Positions 43,659 through 52,521 of a stretch of DNA of 64,000 nucleotides are shown here, one piece after another. Both the position numbers and the translations under genes were made by a program. Location: the NCBI RefSeq assembly GCF_026107375.2, contig NZ_JAPCIA010000001.1, positions 1,116,001 through 1,180,000 on the forward strand, in the 5' to 3' direction. The notes below the pieces were generated by a model. It was not told the DNA's origin. It saw nothing but the letters and a program-made list of their open reading frames with translations, and searched no databases. The first letter of the stretch is position 1. Each line of letters begins with the position of its first letter. Source of the DNA: Sphingomonas sp. BT-65. Lineage in GTDB: Bacteria > Pseudomonadota > Alphaproteobacteria > Sphingomonadales > Sphingomonadaceae.

Positions 43659-44972
43659 TTGGCCGCACCCGTCACACCATTGAGCTCGACCGATCCTACG
43701 CTCGGCGAGGGGACTGCGCAGGGCATCAACGCGCCCGACCTCCAGGTCTTCGTCTTCGCGCTGTTCTTCATCTTCGGCGGCATCACCTCGCTCAACGACG
43801 TGATCATCCCGAAGCTCAAGGAACTGTTCACGCTCAACTACACCCAGGCGATGCTGGTGCAGTTCTGCTTCTTCACCGCCTATCTGCTGATCGGCATTCC
43901 CGGTGCGAAGCTGGTCAAGAAGCTCGGCTATATGCGCGGCGCGGTCGCCGGCCTGCTGACGATGATGGTCGGCTGCCTGCTGTTCATCCCCGCCTCGCAG
44001 AACGCCACCTACGGCCTGTTCCTGTTCGCGCTGTTCGTGCTGGCAAGCGGCGTGGTGATCGTCCAGGTCGTCGCCAACCCGCTGATCTCGCTGCTCGGCA
44101 AGCCCGAGACCGCGCACAGCCGCCTTACCTTCGCGCAGGCGTTCAATTCGTTCGGCACCTGGATTTTTCCGACTGTCGGCGCGGGCCTCATTTTGGGTTC
44201 GCTTCAGAATGTAAAAGCAGCCGACCTCTCGGGCCCCGCACTCGACGCATACCGTACCGCCGAGTCAGCAGTGATCCAGCACACCTATCTCGGCCTCGCC
44301 GCAGCGCTGATCGTGGTGGCAGGCGTGGTTTGGCTTTTTCGCAATCGCCTCAAGGGTGAACGCCATGAGGCCAGCGCTGGGCTTGCCGGCTTCGATCTAC
44401 TCAACCGCAAGCGTTTTGCCTTCGGCGCGCTGTGCATCTTCCTCTACGTCGGCGCCGAGGTCTCGATCGGCTCGCTGATCATCAACTATCTCGCGCTCGA
44501 GCGCGTGCTCGGCCAACCGGAGTCTGTGGTGGGCTGGATGATTGGCCTATACTGGGGCGGTGCGATGATCGGACGGGTCATCGGCTCGCTCCTCATGTAT
44601 CTGCGCGTCAGCCCAGGCAAACTGCTCGCCTTCGTCGCGGTGGGTGCGATCGCGCTGATCGTCATCAGCGCCAACTCGACTGGCAATGTCGCGGCCTACT
44701 CGCTGCTCGCGATCGGCCTGATGAACTCGATCATGTTCCCGACGATCTTCGCATTGGCGTCCGAGAAGCTTGGCGGCCGCGCGGCGGACGGATCGGGGAT
44801 CATCAACATCGCGATCTTCGGCGGCGCTGTGGTCCCGCTCGCGACCGGCGCGCTCGCCGATCTTACCGGCAGCCTCGGCCTAGCGTTGATCCTCCCCGCG
44901 CTCTGCTACGCGATCATCGCCGGGTTCGGCTATTACGCCCGTCGGCCCTATGACGGTCCGGTGGCGGGATGA
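43659..44972 (+). CDS. Sugar MFS transporter, FucP/GluP-like
   Basis: 437 residues from a TTG start. TTG is chosen because AGGAGAGG lies four bases upstream; the ATG at 43620 would put the ribosome site and the LacI-type operator inside the coding region. The 12-helix protein matches the fucose/glucose-galactose permease branch: FVFALFFIFGGITSLNDVIIPKLKELFTL at the N-terminus, IPGAKLVKKLGYMRG, and FLYVGAEVSIGSLIINYL and NSIMFPTIFALASEKLGGRA in the second half. A proton-coupled inner-membrane importer of a monosaccharide, probably for sugars released by the downstream glycosidases. Confidence 0.93.
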   Translation: MAAPVTPLSSTDPTLGEGTAQGINAPDLQVFVFALFFIFGGITSLNDVIIPKLKELFTLNYTQAMLVQFCFFTAYLLIGIPGAKLVKKLGYMRGAVAGLLTMMVGCLLFIPASQNATYGLFLFALFVLASGVVIVQVVANPLISLLGKPETAHSRLTFAQAFNSFGTWIFPTVGAGLILGSLQNVKAADLSGPALDAYRTAESAVIQHTYLGLAAALIVVAGVVWLFRNRLKGERHEASAGLAGFDLLNRKRFAFGALCIFLYVGAEVSIGSLIINYLALERVLGQPESVVGWMIGLYWGGAMIGRVIGSLLMYLRVSPGKLLAFVAVGAIALIVISANSTGNVAAYSLLAIGLMNSIMFPTIFALASEKLGGRAADGSGIINIAIFGGAVVPLATGALADLTGSLGLALILPALCYAIIAGFGYYARRPYDGPVAG

Positions 44973-44980
44973 TTCAACGG

Positions 44981-45003
44981 GCCGGCGAGTGATCCTCGCC
45001 GGC
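44981..45003 (+). terminator. Hairpin after the sugar permease gene
   Basis: GCCGGCGAG (44981-44989), loop TGATC, CTCGCCGGC (44995-45003): a perfect 9-bp stem just 9 bases after the permease stop, followed by TTATCC. The T-run is weak but the position suits termination between the permease and the converging tRNA-Leu. Confidence 0.7.
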
Positions 45004-45030
45004 TTATCCGCGCCGCCGCGAAGTTCCGAT

Positions 45031-45117
45031 TGGTACGGGTGGTCGGACTCGAACCGACAATCTGTTGCCAGAGGCGGATTTTGAATCCGCTGCGTCTACC
45101 AATTCCGCCACACCCGC
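45031..45117 (-). tRNA. tRNA-Leu (anticodon CAA)
   Basis: 87 bases with CCA. Acceptor GCGGGTG pairs with CACCCGT (one G-T wobble), D arm GGCGGAATTGGTAGACGC, anticodon stem GCGGA/TCCGC with loop TTCAAAA giving CAA, a long variable arm as expected for Leu, and T loop TTCGAGT. Confidence 0.95.
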
Positions 45118-45434
45118 ATGCCGACTGGCACCTTGGTAGCCAATGATCGACGTCGGGTTGCTATAGGCAGCGCTGCGACCGATTTCCAGACTGTATTACC
45201 GAAGATTGCGCCCTCCCCGCTGAATTCCGCGCTACGACCGACAAGGGCCGATAGCGGAACGACCGCTTGACGCCTGCACCGACCAGGGCGGACGTAAAGG
45301 TCATGAACGTCTACCGCCTCGGCTGGACAGCGGACGTCTGGATTAACGCCAAGGATTCTTCCAATCAGCACCACGTTGCTAATTTAGCAATAATGTGATT
45401 TCTCTGCCGCATCGAAAGCTGGCGATAGGGCAAT
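45118..45434. other. 317-bp intergenic region before the GH106 gene
   Basis: No convincing gene on either strand. The first 240 bases look like decayed or non-coding DNA (stretch GACCGACAAGGGCCGATAGC near 45235), with nothing I can identify. The last 60 bases hold the IclR-type palindrome (45376-45390) and an AT-rich promoter-like stretch ATAATGTGATTT. Confidence 0.6.
45376..45390. promoter_or_regulatory. TTGCTAATTTAGCAA operator, site 1
   Basis: A perfect 7+1+7 palindrome 44 bp upstream of the GH106 start. The same 15 bases occur at 56653-56667 before the DHDPS-family gene and a degenerate copy at 55788-55802, and both copies are followed by ATAATrTGATT. Probable binding site of the IclR regulator encoded at 55849. 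Confidence 0.75.
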
Positions 45435-48400
45435 ATGTTCAGGGACAACCGCGGCTGGAAAAGCGCTTTTGTGTTGGCTGCACTTGTGGTGACTGTTTGC
45501 CGACCCCTCTCTGCCAGCGAACTGGAGACCGGGTTCGCCTCGCCTCCACGCGAGGCCCGGCCGCTCGGCTGGTGGCACTGGATCAACGGCAACGTGACCA
45601 TCGATGGCATCGATGCCGATCTCCAGGCCGCGAAGGCGGCGGGGATGGGCGGCGTGCAGATGTTCGATGTCGAGATCTACGCCCCTCCGGGGCCGGTGCG
45701 GTACGGCTCCGATCGCTGGTTCGCGCATGTGCGTCACGCGATCCGGCGCGCCGCGGCGCTCGGGCTCGAATTCCATGCGATGAACACCCCCGGCTGGTCA
45801 GCGAGTGGCGGGCCGTGGGTTACGCCGCAACGCTCGATGAAGCGCCTGGTCTGGAGCGAGACCGATGTTTCAGGTGGCGCCGTGTCGGCATCTCTTCCGC
45901 GCCCGGATCTGACCCTCGCTTACCCCGAGCGCGCGGTCCCGGCACAGCCCTTCTACGCCGACATCGCCGTGATTGCAGTGCCTGCCGGGGTTCCGCGCAT
46001 CGCGGATATCGACAAGAAGATTGGCTGGGGCCGCAAACCCGTCACAAGGGACACGCGGACGCTGCCAGGGATCCCGGCGGATCGTGTCATCGTTCTTTCC
46101 GGCAAGATGGATGCTGCCGGAGGCCTAGTGACAAAGCTGCCGCGCGGAAACTGGACGATCCTCCGCTTCGGCTACACGACGACAGGCAAGACCAACCATC
46201 CTGCGCAACCCGAGGGCCACGGGCTTGAGATCGACAAGCTCGACGCCGCCGCCGTCGCCTTTCAGTTCGATCAATCGTTGGGGAGGATGATCCGCGAGGC
46301 CGGCCCGCTCGCTGGAAACACGTTCAACGCGATCCTGTTCGACAGTTTCGAAGGCGGATACCAGAACTGGACCGCCGCGATGCCGACGGAATTCGCACGG
46401 CTGAAGGGTTATTCGCTGCTTCGCTGGCTACCCGTTCTCACGGGGCGCGTCGTGGAATCCTCCGCGGCGAGCGAGGCGGTGCTGTGGGATTTCCGCCAGG
46501 TGATCGAGGAGCTGATCGCCGAAAACTATCTCGGCACGATGCATCGCCTGGCAGCCCGGCACGGGATGAAAATCTACTCCGAATCCCAGGGCGGTCCCCT
46601 CACGCCGATGTCGGCCAATCGACATGTCGACGTGCCGATGAACGAGTTCTGGATGCCCGACGCGACGCCACGCGCCGCCAGCATCCGGATGACGACCTCT
46701 GCGGCTACCTTCCTCGGCCGCAGGATAGTGGCAGCCGAGGCCTTCACCGCCACGCCAGAGAATGGACGATTCCAGAATACCCCGGCAAGCCTCAAGCGCG
46801 CGGGCGACCACGCCTTTGCGCTCGGGCTGAACCGGTTCGCCTTCCACAGCTACACGCACCAGCCAGTGACCGAGGCCGCGCCGGGGTTCGGCCTTGGCCG
46901 CTATGGCACGCATTTCGGCCGGCTCAACACTTGGTGGCCCTTTGCCGGCGCCTGGGTCGAATATGTCTCGCGCAGTCAGTTCCTGCTGCAGCAGGGCACC
47001 CGCGTCGCCGACGTCTGCTTCCTGGTCGACGAGGATCTGGGTTACGCGCTGCCCAAAGCCATTACGAGTTCACTGCCCGGCCACGACTTCGAGGTGGCTT
47101 ATCCCGCCGACGTGCGCGCCATGTCGGTCGAGCGTGGCGTGCTCAGACATCCGCAGGGCGCAGCATTCCGCCTGCTCGTCACGCCCGAGCCACAGACCTC
47201 CGCGGGCTGGGTCGCGGAGATCGCGACGCTCCGAAAACTCGTGTCGCTGGTTCGGGCAGGCGCCACGCTTGCCGGCCCCGCACCGGCCGCCCCTGCCGGC
47301 CTCAATGACGTCGAACGCCGGGAAGAATATGACCAGCTCGTCAGCGAGCTGTGGAGCGGATTGCCGACGCGCGGCTTCAAGCGTGTGGGCGAGGGCAAGG
47401 TCTATGCCGGCCTGACGCCTGCTGAAATTCTGCGTGCCGAGAAAATCGCGCCCGACATTCGCTGGGACGCACCGATGGAGCAGCTGCGCTTCCTCCATCG
47501 CCGAACGGGCGATGCCGATATCTATTTCGTGTTCAACTACTCGGATCAGCCGCGGCAATCCCGGCTCGAATTGCGCATCCCCGATCGCGTGCCTGAGATC
47601 TGGAATGCGATGCATGGAACGCGGGCCGACGCGCCGACGTTCGGGCGCACCGCCACAGGCGTGTCGGTGCCGGTGCAGCTCGAGCCCTGGGGCTCGACAT
47701 TCCTCGTTTTCCGCAGGCCGTTGGGAACCCGCTGGATTGCGGGCGCAAATGCCGCCGGCCTCAACTTGCTGGACCGGCCCGGCGCGATGCTGACGCAGGC
47801 GCGATCGGCACGGTTGAAGCTGTCGGATGGATCGGATCGCGACGTCTCGCTCCCCGCGCTTCCTGCGCCGGTGGCGCTCGACCGGGATTGGCGGGTGGAG
47901 TTTCCGACGCTGGGCACGGCAGGTGTATCTCGGCCCCTCGATCGGCTCGCATCATGGAGCGAAAACGCCGATCCGGCGATCCGCTACCATTCGGGAACGG
48001 GAGTCTACCGCACCCGCGTAGAGCTTCCGGCGGTGCGCGACGGAATCGTCGCGATGCTCGATCTCGGCCGCGTGGCGGACATCGCCCGCGTCAAAGTGAA
48101 CGGACGCGATGCCGGAATCGCGTGGAGCCCACCCTTCCGCTTGGACGTCACGCCCTATCTGCGTGCAGGCACCAACACGCTCGAAATCCACGTCGCGAAC
48201 CGCTGGGTCAACCGTCTGATCGGCGATGAGGCGATTCCCGTGAACCTGGAATATCAGAAAAATGGGAGCCGCTTCACCGACGGGCGCATCACCAGCCTTC
48301 CCGCTTGGCTTTATCGCCCAAATGGTCGCCGCGAATGGCCGCGGCACAGCTTCGCCACCTGGAAACACTATGAGGCCGGCGCATCGCTGCTGCCCGCTGG

Positions 48401-48458
48401 GTTGCTGGGGCCGGTGAAGATCGAATGGTGGCAGGAAATTTCGCCCGCCATCAAATAA
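45435..48458 (+). CDS. Alpha-L-rhamnosidase, GH106 family, secreted
   Basis: 1007 residues with a signal peptide (about 1-28, ending PLSASE). The N-terminal block PLGWWHWINGNVTIDGIDADLQAAKAAGMGGVQMFDVEIY and DRWFAHVRHAIRRAAALGLEFHAMNTPGWSASGGPW is typical of GH106 (family of the Sphingomonas rhamnosidase RhaM). A TIM-barrel-like core follows, then a C-terminal sugar-binding beta-sandwich (VKVNGRDAGIAWSPPFRLDVTPYLRAGTNTLEIHVANRW, about 885-925). It releases terminal L-rhamnose from glycosides or polysaccharides in the periplasm or outside. The 15-bp operator lies 44 bp upstream. Confidence 0.9.
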   Translation: MFRDNRGWKSAFVLAALVVTVCRPLSASELETGFASPPREARPLGWWHWINGNVTIDGIDADLQAAKAAGMGGVQMFDVEIYAPPGPVRYGSDRWFAHVRHAIRRAAALGLEFHAMNTPGWSASGGPWVTPQRSMKRLVWSETDVSGGAVSASLPRPDLTLAYPERAVPAQPFYADIAVIAVPAGVPRIADIDKKIGWGRKPVTRDTRTLPGIPADRVIVLSGKMDAAGGLVTKLPRGNWTILRFGYTTTGKTNHPAQPEGHGLEIDKLDAAAVAFQFDQSLGRMIREAGPLAGNTFNAILFDSFEGGYQNWTAAMPTEFARLKGYSLLRWLPVLTGRVVESSAASEAVLWDFRQVIEELIAENYLGTMHRLAARHGMKIYSESQGGPLTPMSANRHVDVPMNEFWMPDATPRAASIRMTTSAATFLGRRIVAAEAFTATPENGRFQNTPASLKRAGDHAFALGLNRFAFHSYTHQPVTEAAPGFGLGRYGTHFGRLNTWWPFAGAWVEYVSRSQFLLQQGTRVADVCFLVDEDLGYALPKAITSSLPGHDFEVAYPADVRAMSVERGVLRHPQGAAFRLLVTPEPQTSAGWVAEIATLRKLVSLVRAGATLAGPAPAAPAGLNDVERREEYDQLVSELWSGLPTRGFKRVGEGKVYAGLTPAEILRAEKIAPDIRWDAPMEQLRFLHRRTGDADIYFVFNYSDQPRQSRLELRIPDRVPEIWNAMHGTRADAPTFGRTATGVSVPVQLEPWGSTFLVFRRPLGTRWIAGANAAGLNLLDRPGAMLTQARSARLKLSDGSDRDVSLPALPAPVALDRDWRVEFPTLGTAGVSRPLDRLASWSENADPAIRYHSGTGVYRTRVELPAVRDGIVAMLDLGRVADIARVKVNGRDAGIAWSPPFRLDVTPYLRAGTNTLEIHVANRWVNRLIGDEAIPVNLEYQKNGSRFTDGRITSLPAWLYRPNGRREWPRHSFATWKHYEAGASLLPAGLLGPVKIEWWQEISPAIK

Positions 48459-48536
48459 ATTGCTTTTATAGTCACATTTAAGATATGCTCCGATCGCGAC
48501 CGGCACCACAAGCTGGCGCGAATCGGAGGAGAGGAA

Positions 48537-49928
48537 ATGACTAAACGTGCTAAGCTGCTCGTTGCCGGCGCAGTGTGCCTGACCGGCGCCGCGCTCGCAT
48601 CCTCTGTATCTATCATAGCGTCAAATACGACTGCGGACTCGGGCAGGATTGAGCTTCCGCCGTCGCAACCGCAAACAGCCTCGGCCGGTTCAGGGCCCGC
48701 CACCGGGGCGACCGCGATGTCCGTGACCAGCCTCGCGGCGCCCACACTACAAATCCCCAGCGGGTCGCCGATCGAGACCTTCCACGACGCCGATCTCGAG
48801 AAATGCGGGACGACGCCAGTCCGGCAGGACGGTCCGCTGCGCGTGTTCGAGGATCAGTTCAACGTTATCCACATGACGATGTCGAACGCCGACGCCAAGG
48901 GCTACCAGTGGACCGGATCGGTGACCGGTTTCACCAACAACCCCACGACCGCCGAACTCGACTGCACGCCAGTGATGATCGGCAATGTCGGCAACACCGA
49001 CGTCTCCAAATTCGACCAGAAAACCTGGATTCAGGGCTTCTACTTCGACGGCACCACCGCCTGGGCCTATGGGCACCAGGACTTTTGGGGCGGTCCGCCG
49101 CGTTCCACCAATCCCAACTGCCATGCGTCGGGCGTCGAGGATGACAAGAACGGCTGCTGGTACGCTTCGATCGCGACGTGGAAGGCGAACCCGGTGTCGA
49201 GCGCGGACCGGCACTTGAACTTTACCCGCAACGGCACGGCGCCGAACCACATCGCCATCTATCCGCACGTTCAGTACCCCGGCGACTTGCAAACCCCGAA
49301 ATCCGGCTGGATCGGCTATGGCGCGCCCTCCAACATCTTCCGCGGCCGCAACCAGGACGGCACGGTCGACGGCTATTGGTACATGTTCGTCTATACCAAC
49401 TCCGGCCACGGCGGGCAGGCGAAGGGGCAGTGCCTGTTCCGCAGCAGCAATCCCGCCGACCGGACGAGCTGGCGGGCATGGAACGGCAACACGACCACGC
49501 CGGGGTTCACCCAGGTCATGGGTAATCCCTACACCACCACCAACTCGACCTGCGCAGTGGTGCAGCCGACGCTGTTCAATACCTATGTTCGCAGCGTCGT
49601 GTGGCATAAGCCGTCACGCCACTATATCGCGATCTACCGCGTCGGCGCCGACGGGGTCTATTGGGCGACCTCGCCCGACATGCTCAATTGGACCCAAGGC
49701 GGGGAGTTGCTCGCTTCGGACAGCGACGCCGCGAGCTACCCGGTGCTGATCGATTTCGACGGCGGCGATTGGGGCGACAGCAATTTCGACCGCGCCTATG
49801 ACAACGGCAAGCTCTACCTCTTCTATCGCAAAAAGATCGCCGGGACGAACAACATCCGCATCACCCGGCGGCTGGTCGACGTGACCAACTATCCGGCCGA
49901 TCCGCCCAGCTCGAGCAATCCGGGCTGA
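48537..49928 (+). CDS. Secreted beta-propeller-like protein, possible glycoside hydrolase or lyase
   Basis: 463 residues. A signal peptide or membrane anchor (about 8-28, AGAVCLTGAALASSVSI) and a Ser/Thr/Pro-rich linker to about residue 75 precede a repeated-strand domain. Repeating short units such as TWIQGFYFDGTTAWAYGHQDFWGG, VDGYWYMFVYTNSGHG, HYIAIYRVGADGVYWATSPDMLNWTQGG and YDNGKLYLFYRKK look like blades of a five-bladed propeller as in GH43/GH32-type enzymes. I cannot assign a family or catalytic residues. A purine-rich GGAGGAGAGG site precedes the ATG. Cysteines are common, fitting disulfides outside the cytoplasm. Confidence 0.7.
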   Translation: MTKRAKLLVAGAVCLTGAALASSVSIIASNTTADSGRIELPPSQPQTASAGSGPATGATAMSVTSLAAPTLQIPSGSPIETFHDADLEKCGTTPVRQDGPLRVFEDQFNVIHMTMSNADAKGYQWTGSVTGFTNNPTTAELDCTPVMIGNVGNTDVSKFDQKTWIQGFYFDGTTAWAYGHQDFWGGPPRSTNPNCHASGVEDDKNGCWYASIATWKANPVSSADRHLNFTRNGTAPNHIAIYPHVQYPGDLQTPKSGWIGYGAPSNIFRGRNQDGTVDGYWYMFVYTNSGHGGQAKGQCLFRSSNPADRTSWRAWNGNTTTPGFTQVMGNPYTTTNSTCAVVQPTLFNTYVRSVVWHKPSRHYIAIYRVGADGVYWATSPDMLNWTQGGELLASDSDAASYPVLIDFDGGDWGDSNFDRAYDNGKLYLFYRKKIAGTNNIRITRRLVDVTNYPADPPSSSNPG

Positions 49929-49944
49929 CCGGGCAGAACCAACG

Positions 49945-49970
49945 CGCCCGCGCCCTTAGCGGCGCGGGCG
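49945..49970 (+). terminator. Terminator hairpin after the propeller-like gene
   Basis: CGCCCGCGCC (49945-49954), loop CTTAGC, GGCGCGGGCG (49961-49970), then TTT. A perfect 10-bp stem 16 bases after the stop at 49928. It overlaps the last bases of the convergent SGNH gene and may serve both directions. Confidence 0.75.
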
Positions 49971-51155
49971 TTTGGGATAGAGCAGGTCGAGCGGCACCGC
50001 CTGTGCCATTGCGCGATACCCGACGGGCCCCGGATGCAGCCGGTCGCCGCTGTCATAAGCCGGACGCAACGCCAGCGGATCAGCGGGATCGCCGCCGATC
50101 CGGTCGAAATCAATGACGGCGTCGTACAAAGGGCTCGCGCGGATGAACTGGTTGAGCGCGGCGCGCACCCCCTCGCGCTCAGCGGTAAAGCCTTGGCGGC
50201 GCGTGGGCAGCAGCGTCGCGCCGATCACGCGCAGGCCGCGAAGCCGCGCACGCAGCGCGAGCTGGGCATGCGCCTGGATCAGCGCCTCCGCGGCGATCGG
50301 CGTGCCGTAGATGTCGTTGATCCCCTCGAACAGCACAAGCGTGTGCACGCCGGGAAGCGCCGCGATATCGCGATCGAAGCGCGCGAGCGCGTTCGGGCCC
50401 GCACCTGGGCGCTGCGCCGTGATCCGATTACCCGAGATGCCGAGATTGGCGAGGCCCAGAGGCAACGCACCGGACGTTGCCGCCACGCGTCTGGCCAGGG
50501 AATCCACCCAGCCCTGATAGCCGCCGCGCGGCTCGGAGCCGCTGTCGGTGATCGAATCGCCGAGAAAGGCGACGGTGCCGGCATTGGACGCGCCCTCGCC
50601 CACCAGCGCATCGACGAAGAACCAGTGCGGCACGCGTGTCGGGAACGCCGCTGCGTCCTCCACCGCGTCGAAGTCGCCGGGCGCGGATAGCCACGACCAG
50701 TCCTTGGGACGCAGATGCCCGGTGACACCAGCCGGCCTTCCCCGCACCGCGACGCTCGCGAGCAGATCGCTCCCGGCTGCGACAGACAGCGGCGCCGGAT
50801 CGCTAATCACGCTCGCGCCCGCGGGAATGAGGATCGAGCGGCGGCCGCCGAGGGTGAGCGGGAGGTTCGTGCCGGGCCGCACCGTCGCGTCGGTCTGGCG
50901 GAGACCGAGATGCAGCGAAGCGATCTCGAGCGGCTCGACGCCAAAAGCATTGCTGATCCGCAGCCGCACCTTCGGCGCGCCTGCGGTGGCGCGTAGAGCG
51001 AGTCGCACCGTCTGGTCGGCAATCGCATAATCGAGCCGGTCGGTCGCGGTCGCCCAGAGCGTGAAGGGTGCTGGACCGGAACGCGCCGGTACGCGCGCGG
51101 CGGCTGCAATCGGGCAAGCGGCAATGGCGACGAGCAGCGCCCGCCGGTCGATCAT
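49956..51155 (-). CDS. SGNH/GDSL hydrolase, exported
   Basis: 399 residues. Probable signal peptide (about 1-21; possibly Tat-like, MIDRRALLVAIAACPIAAAA, with two Arg). An N-terminal beta domain (about 30-185) precedes the SGNH domain: block I FLGDSITDS with Ser201, block II NLGISGNRI, block III FEGINDI and block V DSGDRLHPG with the Asp/His pair. All four blocks are intact. Likely a carbohydrate esterase or acetylesterase acting on the imported glycan. Last gene of the overlapping operon (ATGA with dgoA). Confidence 0.92.
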   Translation of the reverse strand: MIDRRALLVAIAACPIAAAARVPARSGPAPFTLWATATDRLDYAIADQTVRLALRATAGAPKVRLRISNAFGVEPLEIASLHLGLRQTDATVRPGTNLPLTLGGRRSILIPAGASVISDPAPLSVAAGSDLLASVAVRGRPAGVTGHLRPKDWSWLSAPGDFDAVEDAAAFPTRVPHWFFVDALVGEGASNAGTVAFLGDSITDSGSEPRGGYQGWVDSLARRVAATSGALPLGLANLGISGNRITAQRPGAGPNALARFDRDIAALPGVHTLVLFEGINDIYGTPIAAEALIQAHAQLALRARLRGLRVIGATLLPTRRQGFTAEREGVRAALNQFIRASPLYDAVIDFDRIGGDPADPLALRPAYDSGDRLHPGPVGYRAMAQAVPLDLLYPKRPRR

Positions 51156-51793
51156 TGCGCCGGCTCGCCCAGCGCCCGCCAGCCGGCGACGACCGCCCGC
51201 GCACGCTCGGCGGTTTCCGCGACCGGCTGGTCCGGCCGGTAGAGCGCCGTGCCGATCCCGAAACCCGTGGCGCCCGCCTTGACGAACGCGGCATAGCCAT
51301 CCTCGGATATGCCGCCGACGGCATAGATGGGAAAGTGCTGCGGCAGCACCGCACGCCAGGCGGACAGCGTCTCCGCGCCGAGCGCACCGGCCGGGAACAG
51401 CTTGAGCGCCGCCGCGCCGGAATCGATCGCGGCAAAGGCCTCGCTGGCGGTCGCGACACCCGGCATGGCGGCGAGACCCAGCGATGCGGCACGCGCGATC
51501 ACCTGGCCATTTGTGTTGGGTGCGAGGATCAGCATGGCGCCCGCGTCAGCGGCGCGTTCAAGCGACGGCGTGTCCAACACCGTCCCCGCCCCGATCATCG
51601 CGCGATCGCCGAACGCTTCCGCCAGCGCCGCGATGCTAACGAAGGCATCGGGCGAGTTGAGCGGCACCTCGATCATGGTGAAGCCAGCGTCGAGCAACAC
51701 TGCGCCCGTCTCTACCGCTGCGTTCGGCGTGATCCCTCGCAGGATGGGAATCAGCGGCAGCCGCGCGCTCGCCTGTTCGAAGGATGGAGTCAC
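51152..51793 (-). CDS. dgoA: 2-dehydro-3-deoxy-6-phosphogalactonate aldolase (KDPG aldolase family)
   Basis: 213 residues from a GTG start, which overlaps the SDR stop (GTGA). Class I aldolase of the Eda/DgoA family: LPLIPILRGITPNAA, Glu42 in TMIEVPLNSP, GAGTVL, APNTNGQV and the Schiff-base Lys131 in AALKLFPAG. Splits a 6-phospho-2-keto-3-deoxy sugar acid into pyruvate and glyceraldehyde-3-phosphate. The DgoA assignment over Eda rests mainly on the neighbouring dgoK. Confidence 0.9.
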   Translation of the reverse strand: MTPSFEQASARLPLIPILRGITPNAAVETGAVLLDAGFTMIEVPLNSPDAFVSIAALAEAFGDRAMIGAGTVLDTPSLERAADAGAMLILAPNTNGQVIARAASLGLAAMPGVATASEAFAAIDSGAAALKLFPAGALGAETLSAWRAVLPQHFPIYAVGGISEDGYAAFVKAGATGFGIGTALYRPDQPVAETAERARAVVAGWRALGEPAQ

Positions 51794-52521
51794 CGCCGCG
51801 TGATCCCCGCCCCGCCATCGATCCCGACCACGGTGCCGGTGATCCAGGCCGCGGCATCGGAGGACAGGAAGAGGATGAGGTCGGCCACTTCCTCCGCGGT
51901 GCCGAGGCGGCCCAACGGATGCCGGAGCACATTCGCGGCGCATGCCGCGGCGGGATCGGGCGCGCGAGCGAACGAGGCGCGGAGCATCGGGGTATCCACT
52001 GACGCCGGCGCGACTCCGTTGGCGCGGATGCCGCTGTCGGCGACTTCGAGCGCGAAGGTCTTGAGGAAGGTCTCGAGCCCGCCCTTGGAGGCGGCATAGG
52101 CGGCGAGCCCTGGCGCGCCCATCCGCGCATTGATCGACGAGACAAAGGTAAACACCCCCTTCCCCGCGCGCTGCATATCCGGCGCGAAGGCCTGCGCGAG
52201 GCGGAGGGCGCCGCCGACATTCACGTCGTACACGCGCAAGAAGGCGGCCGGCGACGACTGCAAGGTGCCCGCAAACTCGGTCGTCGCGGCGGCGTGGACG
52301 ACGATCGTCGGCGCGCCGAGTCGTGCCCGGACCGTCTCTGCCGCAGCCGTCACCGCATCATCGTCCGCCAGATCGCAGGCAAGCGCCACATCGCCGACGG
52401 ACGGTACCCGGAGGTCGAGCGCGGCGACGCGCGCGCCGGCGGCGGCGAACCGCGCGCAGACCGCTGCGCCGATCCCACCCGCGCCGCCGGTCACCACCGC
52501 AATCTCCCCGTCAAGCCGCAT
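51790..52521 (-). CDS. SDR family oxidoreductase, probable sugar dehydrogenase
   Basis: 243 residues. NAD(P)-binding TGGAGGIG at about 11-18, Ser near 129, and catalytic Tyr142-x3-Lys146 in AAYAASKGG. C-terminal ITGTVVGIDGGAGITRR is typical of classical SDRs. An ATG six bases further upstream exists, but GGAAGG sits six bases before the chosen codon. From context it may oxidise an aldose to the lactone for the galactonate-type pathway; this is inference. Confidence 0.88.
   Translation of the reverse strand: MRLDGEIAVVTGGAGGIGAAVCARFAAAGARVAALDLRVPSVGDVALACDLADDDAVTAAAETVRARLGAPTIVVHAAATTEFAGTLQSSPAAFLRVYDVNVGGALRLAQAFAPDMQRAGKGVFTFVSSINARMGAPGLAAYAASKGGLETFLKTFALEVADSGIRANGVAPASVDTPMLRASFARAPDPAAACAANVLRHPLGRLGTAEEVADLILFLSSDAAAWITGTVVGIDGGAGITRR

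Noticed and set aside
45118..45370. Possible small genes or a mobile-element remnant between tRNA-Leu and the rhamnosidase
   Set aside because: No start with ribosome site, no domain and no terminal repeats; I cannot tell it from non-coding DNA. The nearby tRNA shows no duplicated 3' end as expected for an attachment site.
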